64,000 nt of DNA from Arthrobacter sp. ZGTC412 (GTDB taxonomy: Bacteria; Actinomycetota; Actinomycetes; Actinomycetales; Micrococcaceae). Position numbers and translations under genes: made by a program. The stretch covers positions 56,357-120,356 of the forward strand of contig NZ_PJII01000014.1 of NCBI RefSeq assembly GCF_002929215.1. The letters are read 5' to 3'. This document shows, one piece after another, positions 8,464-15,460 of the stretch (position 1 is its first letter; the number at the start of each line of letters is the position of its first letter). The notes beneath the pieces are model-generated. The model saw only the letters and a list, made by a program, of their open reading frames with translations, had not been told where the DNA came from and did no database searches.

Positions 8464-10575
8464 ATGACCACCACCGCCACAGCTCCCCAGGCCACGGTCG
8501 ACACCGTGGAGACAGTGCCCAGTTTCATCATGGATGCGTGGTGGACGCCCGACGACGGTTCCACAGGCTCTGCTGTCCCCGTACGTGACGCGAGCACCGG
8601 GGAGATCCTGGCCAAGGTGAGCACGGAGGGGCTGGACCTTTCCACCGTCGTCGACTACGGCCGCACCACCGGGCAAGCGGAACTTGGCCAGCTGACCTTC
8701 CACCAGCGCGCCCTCAAGCTCAAAGAGCTGGCGCAGTACCTCCACGCCCGTCGCGAGCACTTCTACGCCTTCTCCGCCCAGACCGGCGCCACCAAGGTCG
8801 ATTCCATGATCGACATCGACGGCGGCATCGGCGTCCTCTTTACGTTCGGCTCCAAGGGCCGGCGCGAACTGCCCAACTCGCAGGTGGTGGTGGACGGGCC
8901 GATGGAGGTGCTGTCCAAGGACGGGTCCTTCGCCGGCGAACACATTTACACCCGCATCCCCGGCGTGGCCGTGCAGATCAACGCCTTCAACTTCCCCGTC
9001 TGGGGCATGCTGGAAAAGTTGGCCCCGGCCTTCATCGCCGGCGTTCCCACCATCGTCAAGCCCGCCACTCCCACCGGGTACGTGGCGGCCGCCGTGGTCA
9101 AGGCGATCGTCGAATCCAATATCCTGCCCAAGGGCTCCCTGCAGCTGATTTCCGGGTCCGTCCGTGGGTTGTTGGACGTGCTCGACTACCGCGACCTGGT
9201 CGCCTTCACGGGCTCTGCCACCACCGCACTCTCCCTGAAGTCCCACCCCAACGTGGTCCAGGGCGGCGTCCGCTTCACCTCCGAAACCGACTCCCTGAAC
9301 GCCGCCATCCTCGGCCCGGACGCAGTGGAGGGCACCCCGGAATTCGACGCTTTCGTCAAGTCCGTCGTCACGGAAATGACGGCCAAAGCAGGGCAGAAGT
9401 GCACTGCCATCCGCCGCGCCATCGTCCCGCAGGAACTCGTTCCCGCGGTTTCTGCTGCCGTGGGCAAGCGCATCTCCGAACGGATCGTCCTCGGAGATCC
9501 GCGTGCAGACGGCGTCACCATGGGGGCACTGGCCTCTGTGGAGCAGCTTGAGGGCGTCCGCGCGGCCGTCCAGTCAATGCTCGACGCCGGCGGCGAGCTC
9601 GCGTACGGAACGCTCGAATCGCCGTCGGTCACCTCCGCCGACGGATCCACTGGCGTGGTGGACGGCGGCGCCTTCATGGCTCCCGTCCTGCTCAACTGGC
9701 AGGACCCCGAGGCGGAGGAAGTCCACTCGCTGGAGGCGTTCGGCCCTGTTTCTTCCGTCATCGGGTACAAAGACATTCCCGACGCCGTCCGCCTCGCCGC
9801 CCGCGGCAGCGGATCCCTGGTCGCCTCGGTGTGCACCAATGATCCCGCCATTGCCCGCGAACTCGTCACCGGAATCGCTGCCCACCACGGCCGGGTCCTG
9901 ATGCTCAACCGTGAAGACGCCCGCAGCTCCACCGGCCACGGCTCACCCGTGCCGCACCTGGTCCACGGCGGTCCCGGCCGGGCAGGCGGCGGCGAGGAAC
10001 TGGGCGGCATCCGCTCGGTAATGCACCACATGCAGCGCACCGCGATCCAGGGCTCGCCCAACATGCTGACCGCCGTCACAGGCGTCTGGCATGCCGGCGC
10101 GGACCGCAACTTCACCCTCGAAACTGAGGGGACGCATCCGTTCCAAAAATCCTTGGAGACGCTTCGCATTGGCGACGCGTTTCGGTCCGACCTGCGGCAG
10201 GTCGGGCTGGAGGACATTTCCGCGTTCGCCAACTCCACCGGAGACACGTTCTACGCCCACACTAACCAGGAAGCCGCGGAAGCCAACCCGTTCTTCCCGG
10301 GCATCGTGGCCCACGGTTACCTGCTGCTCAGCTGGGCCGCCGGGCTGTTCGTGGAGCCCGCCCCGGGCCCGGTCCTGGCCAATTCCGGGCTGGAAAACCT
10401 GCGCTTCATCACCCCGGTGGCCGGGGGCGACTCCATCCGGGTGACCCTGACCGCCAAGAGGATCACCCCGCGCGAAACCGACGAGTACGGCGAGGTGGCC
10501 TGGGACGCAGTGCTGACCAACCAGAACGACGAGGTCGTGGCCACCTACGACGTCCTCACCCTCGTAGCAAAGTAA
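8464..10575 (+). CDS. paaZ: PaaZ: oxepin-CoA hydrolase / oxo-dehydrosuberyl-CoA semialdehyde dehydrogenase
   Basis: A 703-residue two-domain protein. The aldehyde dehydrogenase domain (about 1-530) shows FNFPVWGMLEKLAPA, catalytic Glu in FTSETDSLNA and catalytic Cys in KAGQKCTAIRRA. The C-terminal MaoC-type hydratase domain (about 565-703) shows DTFYAHTNQEAAEANPFF and GIVAHGYLLLS with the Asp/His pair. In the phenylacetate pathway it opens the oxepin ring of 2-oxepin-2(3H)-ylideneacetyl-CoA and oxidises the semialdehyde with NADP. ATG 8464 is preferred (GGAAGGA nine to ten bases upstream), because the upstream in-frame start would lie over the operator. Both domains and their catalytic residues are present, unlike the split enzymes of some bacteria. 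Confidence 0.96.
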   Translation: MTTTATAPQATVDTVETVPSFIMDAWWTPDDGSTGSAVPVRDASTGEILAKVSTEGLDLSTVVDYGRTTGQAELGQLTFHQRALKLKELAQYLHARREHFYAFSAQTGATKVDSMIDIDGGIGVLFTFGSKGRRELPNSQVVVDGPMEVLSKDGSFAGEHIYTRIPGVAVQINAFNFPVWGMLEKLAPAFIAGVPTIVKPATPTGYVAAAVVKAIVESNILPKGSLQLISGSVRGLLDVLDYRDLVAFTGSATTALSLKSHPNVVQGGVRFTSETDSLNAAILGPDAVEGTPEFDAFVKSVVTEMTAKAGQKCTAIRRAIVPQELVPAVSAAVGKRISERIVLGDPRADGVTMGALASVEQLEGVRAAVQSMLDAGGELAYGTLESPSVTSADGSTGVVDGGAFMAPVLLNWQDPEAEEVHSLEAFGPVSSVIGYKDIPDAVRLAARGSGSLVASVCTNDPAIARELVTGIAAHHGRVLMLNREDARSSTGHGSPVPHLVHGGPGRAGGGEELGGIRSVMHHMQRTAIQGSPNMLTAVTGVWHAGADRNFTLETEGTHPFQKSLETLRIGDAFRSDLRQVGLEDISAFANSTGDTFYAHTNQEAAEANPFFPGIVAHGYLLLSWAAGLFVEPAPGPVLANSGLENLRFITPVAGGDSIRVTLTAKRITPRETDEYGEVAWDAVLTNQNDEVVATYDVLTLVAK

Positions 10576-10581
10576 CCCCTC

Positions 10582-10681
10582 AACGCCCCATCACCTTTCA
10601 CACGTTTTTCGGAACGCCCCGTCACCTTTCGCCGTAGGTGATGGGGCGTTTGGGGTTTCGAGCGGGAGGTGATGGAGCGTT
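10582..10681. repeat. Repeat element, 4 units (2 direct + 2 inverted)
   Basis: Two direct copies of a unit starting AACGCCCCrTCACCT begin at 10582 and 10613, and two reverse-complement copies (AGGTGATGGrGCGTT) begin at 10636 and 10667. The inner pair forms a 15-bp stem with one G.T pair and an 8-base loop. The outer pair matches at 14 of 15. The unit period is 31. Related units (ACGCTCTATCACyTyC) occur at 27911, 34667 and 60106. Lying after paaZ, it may also act as a transcription terminator. It is a REP/BIME-like element by structure. Confidence 0.8.
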
Positions 10682-10739
10682 TCGGGCGGCGCTATTCGGC
10701 GTGCGTGGGCGTAAAATTCTGCCCGTAGGAGGTGGCCAC

Positions 10740-11147
10740 ATGAGCCTAAGAATGAACACAGCCACCACCGTCCTGCCAGTTGATGATCCGATGCGCGCCC
10801 GCAGGTTCTACACAGAAAAACTCGGGCTTCCGCACCGCGGCATGACAGACGATGGAAGCGAACTACTCGGCATTAACGGCGGCCCGATGCTGCAGCTGAT
10901 GCCCGTCTCGGACGGCAAGCACTCCGAGCACACTGCTTTGAGCTTCGAGGTGACGGACATCGAGCGGACTGTCCGGGACATGGAAGCCAGGGGAGTGCAG
11001 TTCCAGGACTACAACCTGCCCAACCTCAAGACCGAGAACCACATCTGCACCACGAACTCGGAGAAATGCGCCTGGTTCATGGACTCAGAGCACAACATCC
11101 TCTGCGTCCACGAACCGCTTGGCCTCCAGGCCGAGTACGAACTCTAG
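10740..11147 (+). CDS. VOC family (glyoxalase-like) protein
   Basis: A 135-residue single-module vicinal-oxygen-chelate protein: LPVDDPMRARRFYTEKLGLP at the N-terminus, HTALSFEVTDIERTVRDMEARG in the middle and CAWFMDSEHNILCVHEP near the C-terminus, with the His/Glu-type metal positions of the family. These proteins include glyoxalases, dioxygenases and antibiotic-binding proteins, and the substrate cannot be read here. ATG 10740 was chosen because of a strong AGGAGGTGG eight bases upstream. Upstream in-frame codons lie in the repeat element. It is followed by a hairpin terminator and is probably monocistronic. Confidence 0.85.
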   Translation: MSLRMNTATTVLPVDDPMRARRFYTEKLGLPHRGMTDDGSELLGINGGPMLQLMPVSDGKHSEHTALSFEVTDIERTVRDMEARGVQFQDYNLPNLKTENHICTTNSEKCAWFMDSEHNILCVHEPLGLQAEYEL

Positions 11148-11165
11148 GAACCCACCGAAAGCGGT

Positions 11166-11191
11166 AGGGGCACCCCGATTGGGGCGCCCCT
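11166..11191. terminator. Hairpin terminator between convergent genes
   Basis: AGGGGC and GCCCCT arms flank CCCC-GATT-GGGG with one A/C mismatch, giving an 11-position stem. It sits between the end of the VOC gene and the end of the opposing 11213-11506 gene, so it can serve both strands. Confidence 0.75.
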
Positions 11192-11212
11192 GCCGTCGTT
11201 ATGAGGGGACTG

Positions 11213-11506
11213 TCAGGATTCGGCGCCGCCGTGCAGGCCGTCATCGCTGCTGTCGTCCGACGGCGCCGCCCCGGTCTGGTCCGAAAGGTCCAGGTTGCCC
11301 CGGGCTTCGTCCAGCGTGGGACCGCCGGCCGGAACGCTGTAGGTGTCCGGGCGGATGCCGTGGGACTGTTCCTCGATCAGCGCCTGCTCTTCACTGAAGC
11401 GGATCGCGTTGGCTTCGTCTGCGGCGTCTTGGGGAATGTCCTCGCGGACTTTGGACGGGTCCGGAATGATGTATCCGCCGTCTGCTTCTTCTCTGGGGTT
11501 GCTCAT
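11213..11506 (-). CDS. Small acidic hydrophilic protein, function unknown
   Basis: A 97-residue protein with no membrane segment or signal peptide. It is rich in Asp, Glu, Gly and Ser (GGYIIPDPSKVREDIPQDAA near the N-terminus, GAAPSDDSSDDGLHGG near the end) and is probably intrinsically disordered. A good ribosome site (GGAAGGTTAGACA) precedes the ATG. It lies 24 bases downstream of the HtrA-like gene's stop (that gene is further left), on the same strand and transcribed toward the terminator. I do not recognise a family. Confidence 0.7.
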   Translation of the reverse strand: MSNPREEADGGYIIPDPSKVREDIPQDAADEANAIRFSEEQALIEEQSHGIRPDTYSVPAGGPTLDEARGNLDLSDQTGAAPSDDSSDDGLHGGAES

Positions 11507-11530
11507 TGTCTAACCTTCCTGTTGGTGGTG

Positions 11531-12646
11531 CTACTGGGTTGGCCGGTCGATCAGGTCTGCCTTGACGTCAAGGCTCTGGTCCCCGCGCTTGACCTTGATG
11601 CCTACGGTGTCGCCGGGATTCCGGTTGCGCAGTTCCGTCAGGAGCTTCTCCGGAGCGATAAGCTGCACTCCTTCGAGCGACTCAAGGACGTCGCCGGGGC
11701 GGATGCCGGCACGCCCGGCCGGGCCGTCCTCGTCCACGGACAGGACCACGACGCCGGTGCTTGCCTGGATGCCCAGCTGGTCGGCGATCTGAGGTGTCAG
11801 TTCGCCCGGGGTCAGGCCGAGGTAGGCGTGTTCGGCGGTGCCGTCCGCCAGCAGTTCCTCTGCCACCTCCACGGCGGTAGCGGCAGGTATTGCGAAGCCC
11901 AGCGAGACTGCCCCGGCAGACGGCGGGATGTAGGCCTCGCTGATGCCGATGATCTCGCCCCTCATGTTGATCACCGCACCCCCGGAGTTGCCGGGGCTGA
12001 TGGGTGCGTCAGTCTGGATCAGGTCCACTAGGGAGAGGCTGTTGGAGGCGGAACCCGGGATGGAGCGGTGGAGTCCGGAAATGATGCCGGCAGTGGCGGT
12101 GTTCTCGAACCCCAGCGGAGATCCCAACACCAGCGCACCCTCACCCACACGGGGCAGGTTTGTCTGGTAGGCAGGCTTGGGCAGGCCGTTGCGTTTGGCT
12201 TGGACCAGGGCCAGATCCGTGACGGGATCGGTGGCCCGCACTGTCCCTTCCACCCGCTGGCCGTCCGCAAAACCGACCTCAACTGTGGTGTTACCCCGAA
12301 TCACGTGCTCATTTGTGAGGATGAGTCCGTCCTCCGAATACACCACGCCGCTTCCCAGCCCGCCGCCTTTAGTGAAGATGGTGACCACGGACGGGGAAAG
12401 GTTCGCCACCAGATCGGGGATACTGCCGGCCGCGTCAGGCGCCGGAGCGGAGTTGCCGGCGCCGGGTGAACCAGTGGCGCCCGGCGACGTGTTGGCGCTT
12501 GTCGAAGCGGTCGTTTCGCTCGGCGCCGGTGGAGTGGGCGAGCCGGTGCAGCCAGTAAGGGCCAGGGAAGCCGCCAGCACCACGCCGCCTGCTGCTGCGC
12601 GCGCACGGAGCGGACGGCAAAAGCCCTGGCTGATGGTGGTGCTCAT
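11531..12646 (-). CDS. HtrA/DegP-like trypsin protease lipoprotein with PDZ domain
   Basis: A 371-residue envelope protease. The signal peptide ends in the lipobox LALTGC (lipidated Cys about residue 34). A Ser/Thr/Ala-rich spacer runs to about 75, then a trypsin-like domain with ILTNEHVIRG (His), PVTDLALVQA (Asp) and APISPGNSGGAVI (Ser). A C-terminal PDZ domain spans about 265-365 (GPAGRAGIRPGDVLESL). It is predicted to degrade or chaperone misfolded envelope proteins at the outer face of the membrane. ATG 12646 is supported by AGGAGGTCGACC upstream. A palindrome centred at 12713 lies 57 bases upstream and is shared with other stress genes in the window. Confidence 0.92.
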   Translation of the reverse strand: MSTTISQGFCRPLRARAAAGGVVLAASLALTGCTGSPTPPAPSETTASTSANTSPGATGSPGAGNSAPAPDAAGSIPDLVANLSPSVVTIFTKGGGLGSGVVYSEDGLILTNEHVIRGNTTVEVGFADGQRVEGTVRATDPVTDLALVQAKRNGLPKPAYQTNLPRVGEGALVLGSPLGFENTATAGIISGLHRSIPGSASNSLSLVDLIQTDAPISPGNSGGAVINMRGEIIGISEAYIPPSAGAVSLGFAIPAATAVEVAEELLADGTAEHAYLGLTPGELTPQIADQLGIQASTGVVVLSVDEDGPAGRAGIRPGDVLESLEGVQLIAPEKLLTELRNRNPGDTVGIKVKRGDQSLDVKADLIDRPTQ

Positions 12647-12702
12647 GGTCGACCTCCTGCGGATGCTGGCTGGTCCTACCACCGTAGCCGGGGAGCAACA
12701 AG

Positions 12703-12724
12703 AATACCAAGCACGCTTAGTATT
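12703..12724. promoter_or_regulatory. Palindromic AAGCrTGCTT element before the HtrA-like gene
   Basis: The arms AATACCAAGC and GCTTAGTATT flank a two-base centre and pair at 9 of 10 positions. The element lies 57-78 bases upstream of the protease start. Related sequences occur at 25369, 47916 and 52633, each 60-140 bases before a gene start. It is probably an operator or promoter-overlapping site for a shared regulator, and the regulator is unknown. Confidence 0.55.
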
Positions 12725-12742
12725 CTGGTCCCGGGAGGGAAC

Positions 12743-13366
12743 TTAGGGCTGGGAGTGGAGCCCGTCGAACGCCATGGTGATCACGTCGTCGGCAAGCCTC
12801 TCAGGCGAGAGGGAGCCGCCGGGCTTGTACCATTCCACGATCGAGTTGATCATGCCGAAGAGGAGCCGGGTGACGGTCCGGGGGTCAATGTCCTGGCGGA
12901 GCGAGCCCTCGTCCCGGGCGTTCGAGATCAGCCCGGCCACCTTGTGGTCAAAGGTGCGGCGCCGTTCCAGGGCATCGCGTTCAATCTCGGTGTTGCCCCG
13001 CAGCCGCAGGAGCAGCGTGACGAACGGCAGGCGGTCCACCAGCACGGCCACGGTCTGCCGGAGCACAAACTCGAGCCTGGCATCGGCTGCGCCGGAGGTG
13101 GCCTCGGGCTCTTCCAAAATGGCTTCGAGGCCGCCGAGCGCATGGTCCAGGGCGAGCTTGAGGAGGTCGCCCTTGGACGGCACGTGATGATAGATGGCGG
13201 ACTTCGAAATGCCCAGGTTGTCCGCCAGGATGCCCATGGATGTTGCGTCGTAGCCGTGCCGGTTGAAGACGTCGACGGCGATGCGCAGCACCGACTGCTG
13301 GTCGTATCCGGGCCGGCCGCGCTTGGCGCCGGCGGCGGTACTGGCTGTTTCAGTGGTGCTGGGCAT
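12743..13366 (-). CDS. TetR family regulator (PaaR-like)
   Basis: A 207-residue repressor. The N-terminal helix-turn-helix (about residues 20-66) reads VLRIAVDVFNRHGYDATSMG then LGISKSAIYHHVPSKGDLL, the classic TetR DNA-binding region. The C-terminal ligand domain carries VEWYKPGGSLSPERLADDV, a pattern common in acyl-CoA-responsive TetR proteins. It is predicted to repress the paa genes and release on phenylacetyl-CoA or a similar CoA ester. The evidence is its position directly after paaK and paaI and the related 18-bp palindromes before its own gene, paaZ and paaI. Autoregulation is likely, since its operator lies 15-32 bases before its start. Confidence 0.9.
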   Translation of the reverse strand: MPSTTETASTAAGAKRGRPGYDQQSVLRIAVDVFNRHGYDATSMGILADNLGISKSAIYHHVPSKGDLLKLALDHALGGLEAILEEPEATSGAADARLEFVLRQTVAVLVDRLPFVTLLLRLRGNTEIERDALERRRTFDHKVAGLISNARDEGSLRQDIDPRTVTRLLFGMINSIVEWYKPGGSLSPERLADDVITMAFDGLHSQP

Positions 13367-13380
13367 GGTGCCTAGTTTCT

Positions 13381-13398
13381 CATGAACGGTCGGTCAGT
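13381..13398. promoter_or_regulatory. Putative TetR operator before tetR
   Basis: CATGAACGGTCGGTCAGT shares GAACGGwCGGTCAGT with the site before paaZ. It sits 15 bases upstream of the TetR start, in the 49-bp gap after paaK, consistent with autorepression. Confidence 0.7.
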
Positions 13399-13415
13399 CC
13401 GCGTGGCTGATGCTG

Positions 13416-14783
13416 CTAGCCCTTGGGCCGCAGGTCGTAAATCCGGCGCAACTTGCCGTTGGACCGCTCGAGCGAGCCTGGCTCCACCACGTCCACCGAG
13501 CACGAAGAACCCACGTGGATCTTGATCTGCTCCTTCAGGGTGCGCGCCGCCGTCGCGCTCTGCTCGTGGGTGACGGCATCGCGGCGTTCGATCCGGACCG
13601 TCAGCTGGTCCATCCGCTGCCCTTCGGGGCGGGTGAGCTCGAGCTGGAAGTGCGGGCTGAGCTCGGGGATGCGGAGGGCGATTTCCTCGATTTGCGACGG
13701 GAAGAGGTTTACGCCGCGGAGGATGATCATGTCATCGCTGCGGCCGGTGATGCGGCCCATCCGGCGGTGGGCTGGGCGGGCGGTGCCGGGCAGGAGCCGG
13801 GTGAGGTCCTTGGTGCGGTACCGGATGATGGGCAGCGCTTCCTTGGTGAGCGAGGTGAAGACGAGTTCGCCGTGTTCCCCGTCGCGCAGGACGTTCTCCT
13901 TGCCCACTACGGGGTTGAAGGCGTCAATAATTTCAGGGCGGAAGTGGTCCTCCCAGATGTGGCTGCCGTCCTGGGTCTCCACGGCCTCGCCGGCCACGCC
14001 CGGGCCCATCACTTCAGAGAGGCCGTAGATGTCGCAGGCCTTGATGTTCATGGTGACTTCGAGTTCGTGCCGCATCTCCTGGGTCCACGGCTCGGCGCCC
14101 AGCACCGCGAATTTCAGGGAGGTGGAGGCGGGGTCTATGCCCATGTGAGCCATGGCGTCGGCGATGGTCAGCAGGTAGGTGGGAGTGGCCAGGATTGCGT
14201 CCGGCTGGAAGTCCTGGATCAGCTGGATCTGCCGTTCGGTCTGCCCGCCGGACATTGGGATAACGGTGCAGCCGAGGGCTTCGGCGCCGGCGTGGGCGCC
14301 GAGGCCACCGGTGAACAGCCCATAGCCGTAGGCGTTGTGGACCTTCATGCCGGGCCGGATGCCGGAGGCGCGGAAGCTGCGGGCCACGAGTTTGGCCCAG
14401 TCGGCCAGGTCCTGCTTGGTGTAGCCGACGACGGTGGGCCGCCCTGTGGTGCCCGAGCTGGCGTGCACGCGGGCTACTTCGCTCTGCGGCACGGCAAACA
14501 TGCCGAACGGGTATTCCGCGCGCAGGTCGTCCTTGGTGGTGAACGGGAAATTGCCCAAGTCGCCGAGTTCGTGCAGGTCGCTGGGGTGGATGCCGGCGTC
14601 GTCAAACTTGCGCTTGTACAGGGGCACGCGCTCGTAAGCGTAGGCCACCGTGTGCTGCAGGCGGCTGAGCTGCAGGGCCTCGAGCTCGTCGCGGGACATG
14701 GTTTCTTCGCGGTCCAGAGCCGCGCCTGGTGCGGCCGTTGCCGCAGCGGCGGACGTGGGGGTTTCGGGGGCGTGGAGGGTCAT
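13416..14783 (-). CDS. paaK: Phenylacetate-CoA ligase
   Basis: A 455-residue adenylate-forming ligase that activates phenylacetate to phenylacetyl-CoA with ATP, the first step of the pathway. Seen: the N-terminal SRDELEALQLSRLQHTVAYA, the phosphate-binding loop VHASSGTTGRPTVVGYT, YGYGLFTGGLG, IYGLSEVMGPGVA, and the C-terminal RITGRSDDMIILRGVNLFPSQ. The last motif is diagnostic of PaaK. The chosen ATG follows TAGGAAAACC, which overlaps the preceding gene's stop codon, so the gene is coupled to paaI seven bases upstream. A longer frame to 14909 lies inside paaI and is rejected. Confidence 0.96.
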   Translation of the reverse strand: MTLHAPETPTSAAAATAAPGAALDREETMSRDELEALQLSRLQHTVAYAYERVPLYKRKFDDAGIHPSDLHELGDLGNFPFTTKDDLRAEYPFGMFAVPQSEVARVHASSGTTGRPTVVGYTKQDLADWAKLVARSFRASGIRPGMKVHNAYGYGLFTGGLGAHAGAEALGCTVIPMSGGQTERQIQLIQDFQPDAILATPTYLLTIADAMAHMGIDPASTSLKFAVLGAEPWTQEMRHELEVTMNIKACDIYGLSEVMGPGVAGEAVETQDGSHIWEDHFRPEIIDAFNPVVGKENVLRDGEHGELVFTSLTKEALPIIRYRTKDLTRLLPGTARPAHRRMGRITGRSDDMIILRGVNLFPSQIEEIALRIPELSPHFQLELTRPEGQRMDQLTVRIERRDAVTHEQSATAARTLKEQIKIHVGSSCSVDVVEPGSLERSNGKLRRIYDLRPKG

Positions 14784-14790
14784 GGTTTTC

Positions 14791-15240
14791 CTACTTTTTG
14801 GGAATGGTCCGGCTGCGTCCGCGGAACTCGGCGATGAGTTCGCCCGGGGCCTCGGCGCCGGCGTCGGCAGCGAAAATCTGGATGTCGTACAGGCCGCTGC
14901 GGCCGGCACTGGAGCGGCGGTCGGCGACGGCGGTGATCACCTGGCCGCGGTAGGCCGGCTTGAGGAAATTGATGTCGACGCCGGCGGCTACGGTGATGTT
15001 GTTTTCCTCGCCGGGTGCCGGGTGGACCGGGTTGCAGGCCATGGCGAAGGCGGAGTCCGCGAAGGCGAAGATCATTCCGCCGTGCGCCATGCCAAAGCCG
15101 TTGAGCATTTCCTGGCGGAGGGTCATCCGGATGGTGGCGTGCCCGTCGCTGACGGCGAGGACCTCGATCCCCATCCATATGGAGGCGTAGTCGTTTTCCA
15201 GGATGGGGTGGATGGCCCCGGAAACTGTAGTTTCAGCCAT
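14791..15240 (-). CDS. paaI: Hydroxyphenylacetyl-CoA thioesterase PaaI
   Basis: A 149-residue hotdog thioesterase. MLNGFGMAHGGMIFAFADSAFA (split here for reading: GFGMAHGGMIF then AFADSAFA) contains the Asn/Gly/Asp catalytic area of PaaI, followed by GVDINFLKPAYRGQVI. It releases free acid and CoA from stalled aryl-CoA intermediates of phenylacetate breakdown. It is the first gene of the paaI-paaK unit, with its promoter region to the right of 15240 and an 18-bp TetR-like palindrome 25-42 bases before the start. Assignment to PaaI rather than another hotdog protein rests on both sequence and the adjoining paaK. Confidence 0.92.
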   Translation of the reverse strand: MAETTVSGAIHPILENDYASIWMGIEVLAVSDGHATIRMTLRQEMLNGFGMAHGGMIFAFADSAFAMACNPVHPAPGEENNITVAAGVDINFLKPAYRGQVITAVADRRSSAGRSGLYDIQIFAADAGAEAPGELIAEFRGRSRTIPKK

Positions 15241-15264
15241 GCGTCATTGCCTCCAGCTTTATTT

Positions 15265-15282
15265 ACCGAATGTTCATTAGGT
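15265..15282. promoter_or_regulatory. Putative TetR operator before paaI-paaK
   Basis: ACCGAATGTTCATTAGGT is a near-perfect palindrome (seven of eight arm pairs) 25 bases upstream of the paaI start. It has the same size and ACCGAA...GGT/AGT frame as the sites before paaZ and tetR, but a more AT-rich core, so affinity may differ. Confidence 0.65.
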
Positions 15283-15324
15283 AATCCCATGAGGGGGTCC
15301 GGTGTCAAGGGGACGGCCACCCGT

Positions 15325-15380
15325 CGATTGCTCCGTAACTGTCCTTTTGTGCGCCGAAAACGGCCGTTACGGAGCAGCCG
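15325..15380. repeat. 56-bp imperfect palindrome between paaI and pta
   Basis: CGATTGCTCCGTAAC (15325-15339) and GTTACGGAGCAGCCG (15366-15380) are inverted copies. Thirteen of 15 positions match, and the other two can pair as G.T. The 26-base loop holds a weaker inner pairing (TTTT...AAAA). No second copy was seen. It could be a transcription-barrier hairpin, a regulatory site or a REP-like element. Confidence 0.6.
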
Positions 15381-15460
15381 ATGGAGGATGAGGGGTCCGG
15401 GGCAGCCGCGAGGTGCAAGGATGGAGGACCGGCACCAGCAGACCAGCAAAAGGGCGGACC

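Noticed and set aside
13410-14837. A 475-codon plus-strand frame over paaK
   Set aside because: Composition is Gly/Ala/Val/Arg noise and it mirrors the paaK codons. No ribosome site or domain is seen.
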